The notes under the pieces are model-generated. The model searched no databases and had not been told where the DNA came from. It saw only the letters and a program-made list of their open reading frames with translations. Position numbers and translations under genes: made by a program. Shown here piece by piece: positions 24,878-32,705 of a stretch of DNA of 64,000 nucleotides; positions within the stretch are counted from its first letter, which is position 1, and each line of letters starts with the position of its first letter. The stretch is taken from assembly GCA_963715455.1 (NCBI GenBank), contig OY970245.1, forward strand, positions 434,001 through 498,000, in the 5' to 3' direction. The stretch comes from VRUE01 sp963715455. Its GTDB lineage: Bacteria; Actinomycetota; Thermoleophilia; Solirubrobacterales; 70-9.

Positions 24878-25660
24878 ATGGGAAATCGCAGGGAGGAAGA
24901 GCGTGAGCGACTTCGCGAAGCCCGGCTAGAACGTGAGCAAACACAAGCCGGGTCAGAGCGGCGTCGACTAATGGCCGGCTACGGGGTGGCCGGGGTAATC
25001 GGCCTCGCTGTTCTCGTTGGCCTCGTCATCGTGATCATCTCCGCCGCCAACAGCAACGAAGGCGGCAAAGCGCACATCGTCCAGCAGACCGGATCGACCA
25101 ACGGCATCAAACCGGATGAGAGAGTGGGGACAGAGCCTCCTCCCCCGGCTGAGACCAGCCTGCAGAAAGCGGCGAAGGAGGCCGGCTGTGACCTGCGCCT
25201 CAACCTGCCCGACGAAGGCGCCAACCACATCCCGCCGACCGCGCCAGTGCCCGAATACGGAACCAACCCCGCCACTTCAGGCAACCACGCCGAACCGCCT
25301 TACCAACAGGCCGATGGCGCCTACAGCGAGACGCCCTCCGAGCTCTACGTGGTTCACTCGCTCGAGCACGGGCGCATGGCGATCCAGTACAACCCCGATC
25401 TGAGCGAGAGCGACCAGCTGGAGCTGGTCGGCCTCTACGACACGATGTATGGAGGGGCGCTGCTCTTCCCCAACGACAAGATGCCCTACGCGGTCGCGGC
25501 AACCACCTGGACCAACCTGATGGGCTGCAACGAGTTCAAAGGCGCGATCACCCTTGATGCGATCCGCGACTTCGGGCGGAAGACCTGGGACAGCGCCGAG
25601 GAGCCCGCGGTCGCCTTCCCCTTCACCGGGCCGACACCCAAGGAACCATCCGTCAACTAG
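24878..25660 (+). CDS. DUF3105 membrane-anchored protein
   Basis: A 260-residue protein with a charged cytoplasmic start (EEERERLREARLERE), one transmembrane helix (about 35-56; VIGLAVLVGLVIVIISAA) and an extracytoplasmic DUF3105 domain. Domain hallmarks are YGTNPATSGNHAEPPY (about 126-141), VVHSLEHGRMAIQYN and the late MPYAVAATTW. The conserved His and Cys residues suggest metal or redox chemistry, but the biochemical role is unknown. TAAAAT at 24860-24865 may serve as a -10 box, 12 bases before the ATG. The stop overlaps the convergent FemAB-like gene. Confidence 0.8.
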   Translation: MGNRREEERERLREARLEREQTQAGSERRRLMAGYGVAGVIGLAVLVGLVIVIISAANSNEGGKAHIVQQTGSTNGIKPDERVGTEPPPPAETSLQKAAKEAGCDLRLNLPDEGANHIPPTAPVPEYGTNPATSGNHAEPPYQQADGAYSETPSELYVVHSLEHGRMAIQYNPDLSESDQLELVGLYDTMYGGALLFPNDKMPYAVAATTWTNLMGCNEFKGAITLDAIRDFGRKTWDSAEEPAVAFPFTGPTPKEPSVN

Positions 25661-26630
25661 CGCGGTAGGCGGGGAAGAAACCCGCCGCGTCTCGGCCCGT
25701 TGAAAGGCGAGCGTAGGCCGCTGCGTCGCAGACGAGCTCCGAGGTGCGCCAGGTGACCTCGCGATTAGCGAAGCCGCGCTTGAACTCCTCCAGCGGGTCC
25801 CCGGGAGAGATCCCGCCGCCGAGGTTGAGCGGCATGCCGAGCTCTTCGGCGAAGTCGACCAGGACGGTGACGACACTCTTCATCGGCGAGTCGCGCAGGT
25901 GGGAGTCGGCGCTGCCGCTGAGGTAGTAGTGGAGGTAGCCGTCGCTCCGGACGACGATCGAGGCGGCGGCGACCTCGCCGGCGGGGGCGCTGGCGAGAGC
26001 GAGCCAAGTGCGGGGCGCTTCGAAGATGCGATCGAAATAGGCGGCGCTGAAAAAGTAGCGCTCGGTGGCGTTCGTGCGACGCATGGTCTGCTCGTAGGCA
26101 GCGAGAAAGGCGGCCCGGTCAGCGGCTGTCGTCTCTGCTCCCGGCACGAGCCGTAGCTCGTAGCCGCGGCGCAGGTTCTTGTTGACCTGATTGCGATCGC
26201 TGCCGCGGCTCTTGCGCGGCAGCTCCGGGTCGGCGATCTGCACGGTGTTGCGCTCGCTGGCGCCGCTTAGTGGCGGCTCGGCGAGCGTGTGACGGATGAA
26301 GGCGCTGACCAACCCCGTCCCGGTGAAGTCGATCGCCGCCGGGTCGAGAGACGCATCCGACATTGACCCCACTCCAGGGTGGTCAATGTCGGATGCGCGG
26401 CTGACGGCGAGCCCGGGGTAGCCGTAGGGGGAGATCGCGTCGCGCTCTGGACCGTCACCGATCGGGCGCACGATCAGCGGGGCGAGCAGCTCCGTCTCGC
26501 CGGCTTCGATGCGCAGCGTATGGGTGACGCCCTCGGCGTCGAGGAAGGGTCGCGAGCGGAAGAACTCCTCTCCGGCGACGGCCTCGCCGCGGTCTTCGAG
26601 CAGCTCGGCGCGGGCGGTGAGCTCGGTCAC
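25653..26630 (-). CDS. FemAB/GNAT-like acyltransferase
   Basis: A 325-residue protein with the double-GNAT layout of FemAB/BioF2-like transferases. The C-terminal half has the conserved YYLSGSADSHLRDSPMKSVV and GGGISPGDPLEEFKRGF, features of peptidoglycan-linked aminoacyltransferase and related polysaccharide-synthesis proteins. A perfect 17-bp inverted repeat lies in frame inside the gene (26352-26397), adding the stretch SRASDIDHPGVGSMSDASLD between two conserved segments. The start (GTG 26630) overlaps the previous GNAT gene's stop, so the pair is co-translated. Likely substrates are wall or surface-glycan precursors, given the adjacent locus. Confidence 0.65.
   Translation of the reverse strand: MTELTARAELLEDRGEAVAGEEFFRSRPFLDAEGVTHTLRIEAGETELLAPLIVRPIGDGPERDAISPYGYPGLAVSRASDIDHPGVGSMSDASLDPAAIDFTGTGLVSAFIRHTLAEPPLSGASERNTVQIADPELPRKSRGSDRNQVNKNLRRGYELRLVPGAETTAADRAAFLAAYEQTMRRTNATERYFFSAAYFDRIFEAPRTWLALASAPAGEVAAASIVVRSDGYLHYYLSGSADSHLRDSPMKSVVTVLVDFAEELGMPLNLGGGISPGDPLEEFKRGFANREVTWRTSELVCDAAAYARLSTGRDAAGFFPAYRAS
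26352..26397. repeat. Perfect 17-bp inverted repeat inside a coding region
   Basis: CGCATCCGACATTGACC (26352-26368) and GGTCAATGTCGGATGCG (26381-26397) pair without mismatch around a 12-base loop. It sits within the FemAB-like gene and keeps the frame open. Such a long perfect palindrome is not expected by chance in coding DNA. Confidence 0.85.
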
Positions 26631-27175
26631 GTGAGGAGGTCCGCGGCGGCGGCACGGAACTCGTCGGGCAGGACCCCCCAGACCTCGCAGTCCTCAGCAG
26701 GAGCCCCCTTGCGCCGCAGGTGAGCGCGCATCGTGCCCTCGTGCTTCCAACCGAGGCCGGCCACCGTCTTCTTCGCCACCTCGTTGCGGGCAGGAATACG
26801 CCCGTAGACGCGGTGGGCGCCGAACTCGTCGAAGGCCTTGGCCAGGGTCAGGGCCTCGGCGCGGCGGCCAACGCCCTTGCCGCGCACGTCGTCACCGATC
26901 AGCGCTCCCAGCTCCGGCGCCGTCTGGCGGAAGAGTCCGTAGAGCGCGGTGAAGCCAACCGGCTCGCCGTAACCCTCGACGACGATCGCGTACTTGCGGT
27001 CCTCACCGGAGTCGTCCATCGCGCGCTGCACCCAGCCCTCGGCTTCCTCGAGCGAGAAAGAGTCGCGCTGCTCCATCAGCGAGGCGGTTGCCTGGGGGTT
27101 GTTGAACCAACGGTGCACCGCGGCGGCGTCACCGGGCTCAAAGGGCCGCAGAGTCACCTCGGGACGATCGCTCAC
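26627..27175 (-). CDS. GNAT acetyltransferase (RimJ/RimL-like)
   Basis: A 182-residue GNAT N-acetyltransferase. It starts VTLRPFEPGDAAAVHRWFNN, as in RimJ/RimL-type enzymes. The acetyl-CoA loop is DDVRGKGVGRRAEAL (about 93-107, Q/RxxGxG type), and the C-terminal signature is NEVAKKTVAGLGWKHEGTMR. It acetylates an amine on a small molecule, sugar or protein N-terminus; similar enzymes next to glycan loci act on amino sugars. It is the first gene of the pair with the FemAB-like gene. Confidence 0.85.
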   Translation of the reverse strand: MSDRPEVTLRPFEPGDAAAVHRWFNNPQATASLMEQRDSFSLEEAEGWVQRAMDDSGEDRKYAIVVEGYGEPVGFTALYGLFRQTAPELGALIGDDVRGKGVGRRAEALTLAKAFDEFGAHRVYGRIPARNEVAKKTVAGLGWKHEGTMRAHLRRKGAPAEDCEVWGVLPDEFRAAAADLLT

Positions 27176-27195
27176 GCCGAAACCCTACGCCCCCC

Positions 27196-27249
27196 ACCGG
27201 GGTGCAACGTTTTACGGCTCTGACAGGACCAGAAAACGTTGCACCCGGT
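27196..27249 (-). terminator. Long hairpin directly after the sugar-transferase stop
   Basis: On the minus strand ACCGGGTGCAACGTTTT (27249-27233) pairs with AAAACGTTGCACCCCGGT (27213-27196), with one bulged base and a 19-base loop. The outer arm includes the first base of the stop codon. There is no T-tract, so factor-independent termination is uncertain, although many high-GC terminators lack one. Confidence 0.5.
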
Positions 27250-27842
27250 CAGTCGGGGGCGAGGCCGTGGCCGGTGACCAGCAGCCAGAGGGTCTTGGCG
27301 AGGATGCGGGCGTCAAGCGCTGCGCTGCGCCGTTCGACGTACTCGACGTCGAGCTCGATGCGCTCCTCCCAAGGAATCCCGGCGCGGCCTTGGACCTGCG
27401 CCCAACCGGTGATCCCCGGGCGGACCTCGTGGCGGCGATGCTGGCGAGGCGTGTAGTCCTCGACCTGGGCCGGGATCGTCGGGCGCGGGCCGACAATCGC
27501 CATCTCGCCGCGCAGGACATTGACCAGGTTGGGGATCTCGTCGAGCGAGGTGCGGCGCAGGACGCGACCGGCGCCGGTGACGCGCGGGTCGTCGCGCATG
27601 ACCGCGGTGCCGATGCCGACTGGGTCGGAGCCCTCGACCATCGTACGCAGCTTGAGCAGCTCGAACTCCTCGCCGCGCAGGCCGACGCGGCGCTGGCGGT
27701 AGATGACGGGGCCGCGGCTGCCGAGCTTGATCGCGATCGCAGCGACCAACAGCACCGGCGAGAACAGCAGCAGGGCCAGGGTGGCGATCAACATGTCGAC
27801 GGCGCGCGGCATCGTCACCTCGTTCCCGGAGCCTTCTCCCAA
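27249..27842 (-). CDS. Priming sugar-1-phosphate transferase (undecaprenyl-phosphate)
   Basis: A 197-residue polyprenyl-phosphate hexose-1-phosphate transferase that starts repeat-unit synthesis on the lipid carrier at the inner membrane. One re-entrant helix lies near the N-terminus (about 14-38). The catalytic signatures follow: KLRTM (about 63-67), RRTSLDEIPNLVNVLRGEMA, GPRP and RPGITGWAQVQGR. It is the short monotopic form, lacking the extra N-terminal helices of WbaP. It is the last gene of a three-gene minus-strand set, overlapping the upstream glycosyltransferase by 28 bases. Confidence 0.92.
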   Translation of the reverse strand: MGEGSGNEVTMPRAVDMLIATLALLLFSPVLLVAAIAIKLGSRGPVIYRQRRVGLRGEEFELLKLRTMVEGSDPVGIGTAVMRDDPRVTGAGRVLRRTSLDEIPNLVNVLRGEMAIVGPRPTIPAQVEDYTPRQHRRHEVRPGITGWAQVQGRAGIPWEERIELDVEYVERRSAALDARILAKTLWLLVTGHGLAPD

Positions 27843-28957
27843 GCCCCCGGCGCCCCCCGGCGGAAGCGGTCCCAGAGCCCGGCGGCGATCGAGAGTGTGG
27901 TCAGCGCGTAGTAGCGCGCGACCCGCAGCGGCCCGACCGGGAAGCTGCCGCCGAGCAGCGCCGCGGCGATCACCGCGACCTGAATGCCGTAGGTGATGAC
28001 GTAGATGCCGCCCTGACCGAGCAGGGCGAAGTTGGTGAGAAAGGCGACCACGTGCAGGAACGGGGTCGAGTAGCGCAGCAGGCGGTGGGAGAACAGCTCG
28101 AAGGCGTAGAGCGGCGCATAGCGGCCGGAGATCATCCCTTCGCCGACGACGATGTCCCAGAGCCCGCGCATCATGCGCCGCTTGCGGGCGAACTCACCCT
28201 CAAGCGTCGGCACCATCTTCTCCTCGGCGCGCGCCTCCGGCACGTAGAGCGAGCGCAGCTCGCGCTTGGCGAGCTGGAAAGGCAACGAGAGGTCGTGGCT
28301 GCCGGCGGGGTCGAGTGGCAGGTAAGCGCTGGCGCGCACGGCGTAGATCGCCCCGTTGCCAGCGGTCACGCCGGCCAGCTGGGACTCCATCTCACGCACC
28401 CGCATCTCGTAGCGCCAGTAGGCACCCTCGAAGTTGTCGCCCTCGGGGTCGAGGAAGCGCACCTGGCCGCAGGCGTAGCCCACCTGCGGATCGGCAAAGG
28501 TGGCGACGAGCTGACGCAGGGCGTCGGGTTGCCAGAGGCTGTTGGCATCGGAGAAGGCGAGGATCTCGCCGGAAGCCGCCTCGGCGGCGGCGTTCTGGGC
28601 GGCTAGCTTGCCTCGCCGCGGCAGCTCGAGCACCAGGTCGGCGCCGGCAGCGCGGGCGCGCTCGGCGGTCGCATCGCCCGAGCCATCCGAGGCGACGATC
28701 AGCTCGAGCCGCTCGCGTGGGTACTCGAGGGCAAGCGCATTGGCAACCTTGGCCTCGATCACCTCCTCCTCGTCGTAGGCGGCGACGATCAGGGAAACGA
28801 GCGGCGGGGACTCCGCTTCCGAGCCCGCCCTAGCGGCCGGCTCCTGAGACGAATCGCCGCGCAGCCGCAGGAGCAGCGAGAGGACGACTGGGTAGCCAAC
28901 GTGGGTGTAGACGATCGCGGCGGCGCTGAGCCAGAAGAGGAGGGCGATGAGGGTCAC
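27815..28957 (-). CDS. Membrane glycosyltransferase, family 2
   Basis: A 380-residue GT2 enzyme with an N-terminal transmembrane helix (about 3-28), a GT-A domain (SLIVAAYDEEEVIEAKVANA at the start, metal-binding region FSDANSLWQPDAL, acceptor side GNGAIYAVR, and KRRMMRGLWDIVVGEG near the catalytic end) and two or three C-terminal membrane helices. The layout resembles processive or lipid-linked GT2 enzymes that extend glycans at the cytoplasmic membrane. It overlaps its neighbours on both sides (28954-28957 and 27815-27842). Confidence 0.88.
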   Translation of the reverse strand: MTLIALLFWLSAAAIVYTHVGYPVVLSLLLRLRGDSSQEPAARAGSEAESPPLVSLIVAAYDEEEVIEAKVANALALEYPRERLELIVASDGSGDATAERARAAGADLVLELPRRGKLAAQNAAAEAASGEILAFSDANSLWQPDALRQLVATFADPQVGYACGQVRFLDPEGDNFEGAYWRYEMRVREMESQLAGVTAGNGAIYAVRASAYLPLDPAGSHDLSLPFQLAKRELRSLYVPEARAEEKMVPTLEGEFARKRRMMRGLWDIVVGEGMISGRYAPLYAFELFSHRLLRYSTPFLHVVAFLTNFALLGQGGIYVITYGIQVAVIAAALLGGSFPVGPLRVARYYALTTLSIAAGLWDRFRRGAPGAWEKAPGTR

Positions 28958-30069
28958 CGATGGCCTCCCAGTAGCTCTTCGTAGAGGGCGAGCGTTTGAG
29001 CGGCGACGCTGTCCCAGGAGTAGAGGCCGGAGGCAGCTTGGCGCGCCGCAGCGGCCAGCCGCTCGCGGGCGGCCTCGTCCTTGACCAGCTCGCCCAGCGC
29101 CGTAGCGAGGCCCGCTGGATCGTCGGGCGAGACGAGCCGCGCCGCCCCACTTGCCGCCACCTCGGGGAAGCCGCCGACGGCGCTCAGCACCAGCGGCTTG
29201 CCGAAAGCGAGACCGGTGTAGAGCACGCCGGAGTGCTCGGCGTCGCGGTAGGGCAGCACGACGAGATCGGCGCGACGGAAAATCGCCGGCAGCTCGGCGT
29301 CCTCGACGAAACGGGTGACGAAACGCACGCTGCCCTTCGCCTGGGCGGCGAGCTCGTGCAGCGGCCGCACGTCCATGCGCGGGTTGCCGACTATCCAGAG
29401 CTCGGCGCCCTCCAGCTCAGCAAAGGCTTCAAGCAGCGTGTCGATCCCCTTGTAGGGACGCAGCAAGCCGAAGAAGAGGATCACCGGCCCCTCGGCGCCC
29501 TGCAGCTCGGCGGGCAGCGGCCTCTCCCGCGGCAGGCGAGTGAGGTAGTCGAAGGCGCCGTGCGGGATGACCCGCACGCGCCCGGCATCAAGGCCGACCT
29601 CGTCGCGCAGGCGTCGCGCTCCGTGCTCGGAGTGAGCGACCACCGCGTCCATCGCGCTAAAGACGCGACGTGCCTCGCTGAGCTGGCGGCGCGTCGGGCT
29701 GGGCGGCAGCACGTAATGGGCGGTCATCAGCCGCGGACGTTTGCGCGGTAGGAGAGTGGCATCGAGGGCCGGCATCGTGAGCCATTGGTAGTGGACGACG
29801 TCGGCGTCGAGCAGACGACGCAGACGACGCATGTCGCGCAGGTGCTCAGCCCCCTTGAAGGCGCGTCGCCCGGGCGCATCGAGGCCACGCGCTGCGCTGC
29901 GCCGGTAGAAGCACTCGCGCACCCGGTAGCCCTCCACCTCGGGCACCGGGCCGTAGAGGAAGCGGCTGGTCAGCAACTCGACGTCGACGTCCGCGCGGGC
30001 AAGCGCCGCAGCGAGGGCGCGGTCGTAGGGCGGCGTGAAGGCCGAGGGGTCGACGAGTTGGACCTTCAT
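28954..30069 (-). CDS. Glycosyltransferase, family 4
   Basis: A 371-residue cytoplasmic GT-B enzyme. The C-terminal GT4 domain shows VILFFGLLRPYKGIDTLLEA (about 192-211), the sugar-nucleotide site EHSGVLYTGLAFGKPLVLSA with the E-x7-E-like spacing and VGGFPEV. The N-terminal acceptor domain begins KVQLVDPSAFTPPYDRALAA. It would add a sugar to the growing lipid-linked repeat. It is the first gene of the GT4-GT2-priming transferase set, divergent from the GT2 gene at 30126. Confidence 0.9.
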   Translation of the reverse strand: MKVQLVDPSAFTPPYDRALAAALARADVDVELLTSRFLYGPVPEVEGYRVRECFYRRSAARGLDAPGRRAFKGAEHLRDMRRLRRLLDADVVHYQWLTMPALDATLLPRKRPRLMTAHYVLPPSPTRRQLSEARRVFSAMDAVVAHSEHGARRLRDEVGLDAGRVRVIPHGAFDYLTRLPRERPLPAELQGAEGPVILFFGLLRPYKGIDTLLEAFAELEGAELWIVGNPRMDVRPLHELAAQAKGSVRFVTRFVEDAELPAIFRRADLVVLPYRDAEHSGVLYTGLAFGKPLVLSAVGGFPEVAASGAARLVSPDDPAGLATALGELVKDEAARERLAAAARQAASGLYSWDSVAAQTLALYEELLGGHR

Positions 30070-30125
30070 GCGCAGCGAGGTGTCCGGCGTTCGGTGAACA
30101 GTTGACGACGATTATCGTGACCGCG

Positions 30126-31040
30126 GTGGCGCCCACGCTCTCCTACTGCGTCGTGAACACGAACGGCCGTGAGCACCTGCTCGCCTGCTTGGCGGCGATC
30201 GTGCGCACGCACCCGGCCGGGGTCGAGCACGAGGTGCTCGTCCTCGACAACGCCTCCGAGGACGGCTCGGCGGAGGCCGTGCGAGCTCTCGACGGCGAGA
30301 TCCGGCTGATTGCGCTTGAGCGGCGCGTCGGCAAGGCAGAGAACGACTCGACCTTGATGCGCGAAGCGCGCGGACGCTACTGCCTGTTGCTCAACGAGGA
30401 TTCCGAGTTGCGACCGGGGGCCGCAGCCGCGCTGGTCGCAGCGCTCGACGCCGACCCCAAAGCTGCTGCCGCCGGGGCGCAGCTGCTCGACTCCGACGGC
30501 GATCCCGTCCCCTGTGCATGGCACTTCCCCGGGGTTGGCGCGGCGCTCGCGGGGGCTCTCTTCCTGCACCGCTGGCTCACCGTGCAGAGCAAGGGCAGCG
30601 AGACGCGTCGCGTCGCCTGGGCGCAGTCGAGCGCCCTGCTGGTGCGGCGAGAGGCAGCCGCTCAGGCCGACTACATGGACCCGGCCTTCTTCGTCTACTA
30701 CGACGAGTGCGACTTCGCCAAGCGGCTCGCCGACGCCGGCTGGCACAGCCTCTTCGTGCCGGGCGCCGAGGCCGTCCACCACGACCAGCTCTCCACCGAC
30801 CTCGGCAGAGGCCTGCCCCGCATCGTCGAATTTCACCGCAACCGCGATCGATACATGCGCAAGCACCAAGGCAGGGCGGCGGCGCTGGTCGTCCGCCTAC
30901 TCACGGCCTGGACCTACGCCCTGCGCGCCCTGGCCGCGACCCTCCTCCCCCACCACCCCGCCAAGGTCTACTGGGCCCACGCGCGCCAGGCGCTGTTCCC
31001 CGACAAAGGTGAAGGCATTAGGGAGCGCGCCACCGCCTGA
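30126..31040 (+). CDS. Glycosyltransferase, family 2 (rhamnosyltransferase-like)
   Basis: A GT2 enzyme of about 304 residues. N-terminal strand LSYCVVNTNGREHLLACL, the sugar-nucleotide region VLDNASEDGSAEAV, a donor site LLLNEDSELRPGA with the ED(x)D-like acidic pair, and the acceptor/catalytic part YMDPAFFVYYDECDFAKRLA followed by VHHDQLSTD are as in rhamnosyl- and galactofuranosyltransferases. GTG at 30126 (MAPTLSYCVV) is the most natural start; GTG 30117 and TTG 30102 are alternatives. The stop lies inside the left stem of the palindromic element 31037-31137. Confidence 0.88.
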   Translation: MAPTLSYCVVNTNGREHLLACLAAIVRTHPAGVEHEVLVLDNASEDGSAEAVRALDGEIRLIALERRVGKAENDSTLMREARGRYCLLLNEDSELRPGAAAALVAALDADPKAAAAGAQLLDSDGDPVPCAWHFPGVGAALAGALFLHRWLTVQSKGSETRRVAWAQSSALLVRREAAAQADYMDPAFFVYYDECDFAKRLADAGWHSLFVPGAEAVHHDQLSTDLGRGLPRIVEFHRNRDRYMRKHQGRAAALVVRLLTAWTYALRALAATLLPHHPAKVYWAHARQALFPDKGEGIRERATA

Positions 31041-31137
31041 GGGCGTGATGCCAAGCAGATCAAGGACGCAGGGAGCGCCGCGTGCTCTGCACGCAAGCGA
31101 CCGAGGACGCCGAGCTGCGCCGGCAGCAGGCCCTCAG
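31037..31137. ncRNA. Palindromic structured element, copy A (possible RNA or mobile hairpin)
   Basis: A 101-base element between two convergent genes. The outer stem is CTGAGGGC (31037-31044) with GCCCTCAG (31130-31137), extended by TGCC/GGCA with mismatches. A central hairpin is GCGTGC-tct-GCACGC (31080-31094). Two single-stranded-looking blocks, 31050-31075 (including TCAAGGACGCAGGGAG) and 31098-31120 (including GAGGACGC and TGCGC), are almost identical to those in copy B at 52064-52228, while the stems differ in sequence yet still pair. Both neighbouring TGA stop codons (31038-31040 and the complement of 31134-31136) lie in the outer stem. It could be an RNA, a bidirectional terminator or a small mobile palindrome; orientation is unknown. 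Confidence 0.6.
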
Positions 31138-32705
31138 AGGCGGGTGTCCTCGTCGCGCAGCTCCGCCTCCGCCGCCTCGGGGATACGGCCGTCGACCGCG
31201 GCGGGGGCGGCTTGGGCGGTGCGTAGGCGCTCGAGCAGCTCGCCTGGATGACGCAGCGCGGCGAGCCAGCGGCGCTCATCGGCAGTGAAGAAGCCGCTGG
31301 CGAGTAGGACGAGTGGATAGAGCAGCCAGAGCACGATCCGCCCGGCCAAGCCGGCGAAGCCGTCGGTGGGGAGCAGCAGCTCACCGAGGCCGATCAGGAC
31401 CGCCGAGACGAGGACGACGCGGGCCAGGCGCCCCCATTCGTAGGGGACCGGGAAGAGCCGCTGGGTGAAGCCGTACATCAAGACGAGCACGACGAGGTAG
31501 GAGGCGACCAGGGCGAGGCCGGCGCCGACGATGCCAAGTGGGGGCACGAGCAGCAGGTTGAGGCCGACATTGGCGGCCAGGGCCGCGCCGGTGGCGGGGA
31601 AGTTGAACTCGGTACGCCCGGTCCTGCCGAGGATGACAAGGAGAACCATGTAGAGCGCGTAGAGGGTGACGCCGGTGGCGATCAGGCCGATCGCTTCGTA
31701 GGAGTCGAAGAACTTCGGAGCGGCCAGCGCTCGCACTATCCAGCGCGAGAGCAACCACATGCCGGCGACGACGAAGCTGCAGACGGCGACGAACCAGGTG
31801 ACCACGGCGGCGTAGGTGCGCCGTGCCTCGTCGTCGTCGCGGATCGAGTAGGCGAGCGGTGGCCAGGCGAGCTGGAAGCCACGCACGAGAACGTTGACCC
31901 CCTGGGCGAACTTGACCGCCAGCGAGTAGAGGCCGGCCTCGGCCAAGCCGATCGTGCGCACGATGATGATCCGGTCGACGAAGTTGAGTGCGTAGAGGGA
32001 GAGCTCGGCGGGCATCGTCGGCGTGCCGAAGCGCAGCATGCGGCGCAGCAGGTTGCGGTCGATCCACAACGAGAGGCGCCGCCGGTGGAGGACGATCAAG
32101 CCGAGCACGAAGACACCGCCGCTCACATAGCTGCCAAGCAGCAGGCCGCGGACGCCCTCGTCGGCGCCGACGACCAGGACCACGGTCAGCCCGATCGCCG
32201 CCACCACGTTGAGCATCGTCGTGATGAAAAAGGCACGGGCGCGCTCTTCGAGCCGGAAGATCGTCAGCAGGTACTCGTGCAGGGTCAGCACCCAGAGGCC
32301 GGCGATCGAGATGCGTGCCAGGTCGGTCGCCTGCTGGGTCGTCAGGTCGGACGCTGGGTCGTCAGGTCGGAGCAGCGCTTCGGAGATCGGCCCGGCGAAG
32401 GGCAGGGCGACCAGCGCCGCGAGCGTGGCGAACCAGAAGAGCGCCGCGAAGGATGTGGCCACGACCCGGTCGGGGTCCTCATCCTCCTTGTAGTAGAAGC
32501 GCAGCAGCGCCTCGATAACGCCGAGGCGGACGATGATGCTGGCCGAGACCACCGCGGCGAAGAGCACCTCGGCGGCGCCGTAGTCGGTCGGCGAGAGATA
32601 CCGCGTGTAGAGCGGCAGCAGGGCAACCGCGATCAGCTTCGAGAAGATGCTGGCCGCCGTGTAGGCGGCCCCGGTCGTCGCTAGGCGGCGGAGGTATCCC
32701 GACAC
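31134..32705 (-). CDS. Polysaccharide flippase (MOP/Wzx-like)
   Basis: A 523-residue multispanning protein (about 12-14 helices) of the polysaccharide-transport MOP superfamily, expected to flip the undecaprenyl-linked repeat across the membrane. It begins TTGAAYTAASIFSKLIAVALL followed by PLYTRYLSPTDYGAAEVLFA, the standard Wzx-like start. A charged loop and TM pairs follow, and the C-terminal 45 residues are hydrophilic (about 480-523). It overlaps the upstream ligase gene by 25 bases. Its stop is in the stem of palindromic element A. Confidence 0.88.
   Translation of the reverse strand: MSGYLRRLATTGAAYTAASIFSKLIAVALLPLYTRYLSPTDYGAAEVLFAAVVSASIIVRLGVIEALLRFYYKEDEDPDRVVATSFAALFWFATLAALVALPFAGPISEALLRPDDPASDLTTQQATDLARISIAGLWVLTLHEYLLTIFRLEERARAFFITTMLNVVAAIGLTVVLVVGADEGVRGLLLGSYVSGGVFVLGLIVLHRRRLSLWIDRNLLRRMLRFGTPTMPAELSLYALNFVDRIIIVRTIGLAEAGLYSLAVKFAQGVNVLVRGFQLAWPPLAYSIRDDDEARRTYAAVVTWFVAVCSFVVAGMWLLSRWIVRALAAPKFFDSYEAIGLIATGVTLYALYMVLLVILGRTGRTEFNFPATGAALAANVGLNLLLVPPLGIVGAGLALVASYLVVLVLMYGFTQRLFPVPYEWGRLARVVLVSAVLIGLGELLLPTDGFAGLAGRIVLWLLYPLVLLASGFFTADERRWLAALRHPGELLERLRTAQAAPAAVDGRIPEAAEAELRDEDTRL

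Noticed and set aside
31037..31137. Known riboswitch class for the two-copy element
   Set aside because: I compared it from memory with guanidine, c-di-GMP and c-di-AMP riboswitches because of the GGACGC blocks; none matches, and the 3'-end location is wrong for a riboswitch.
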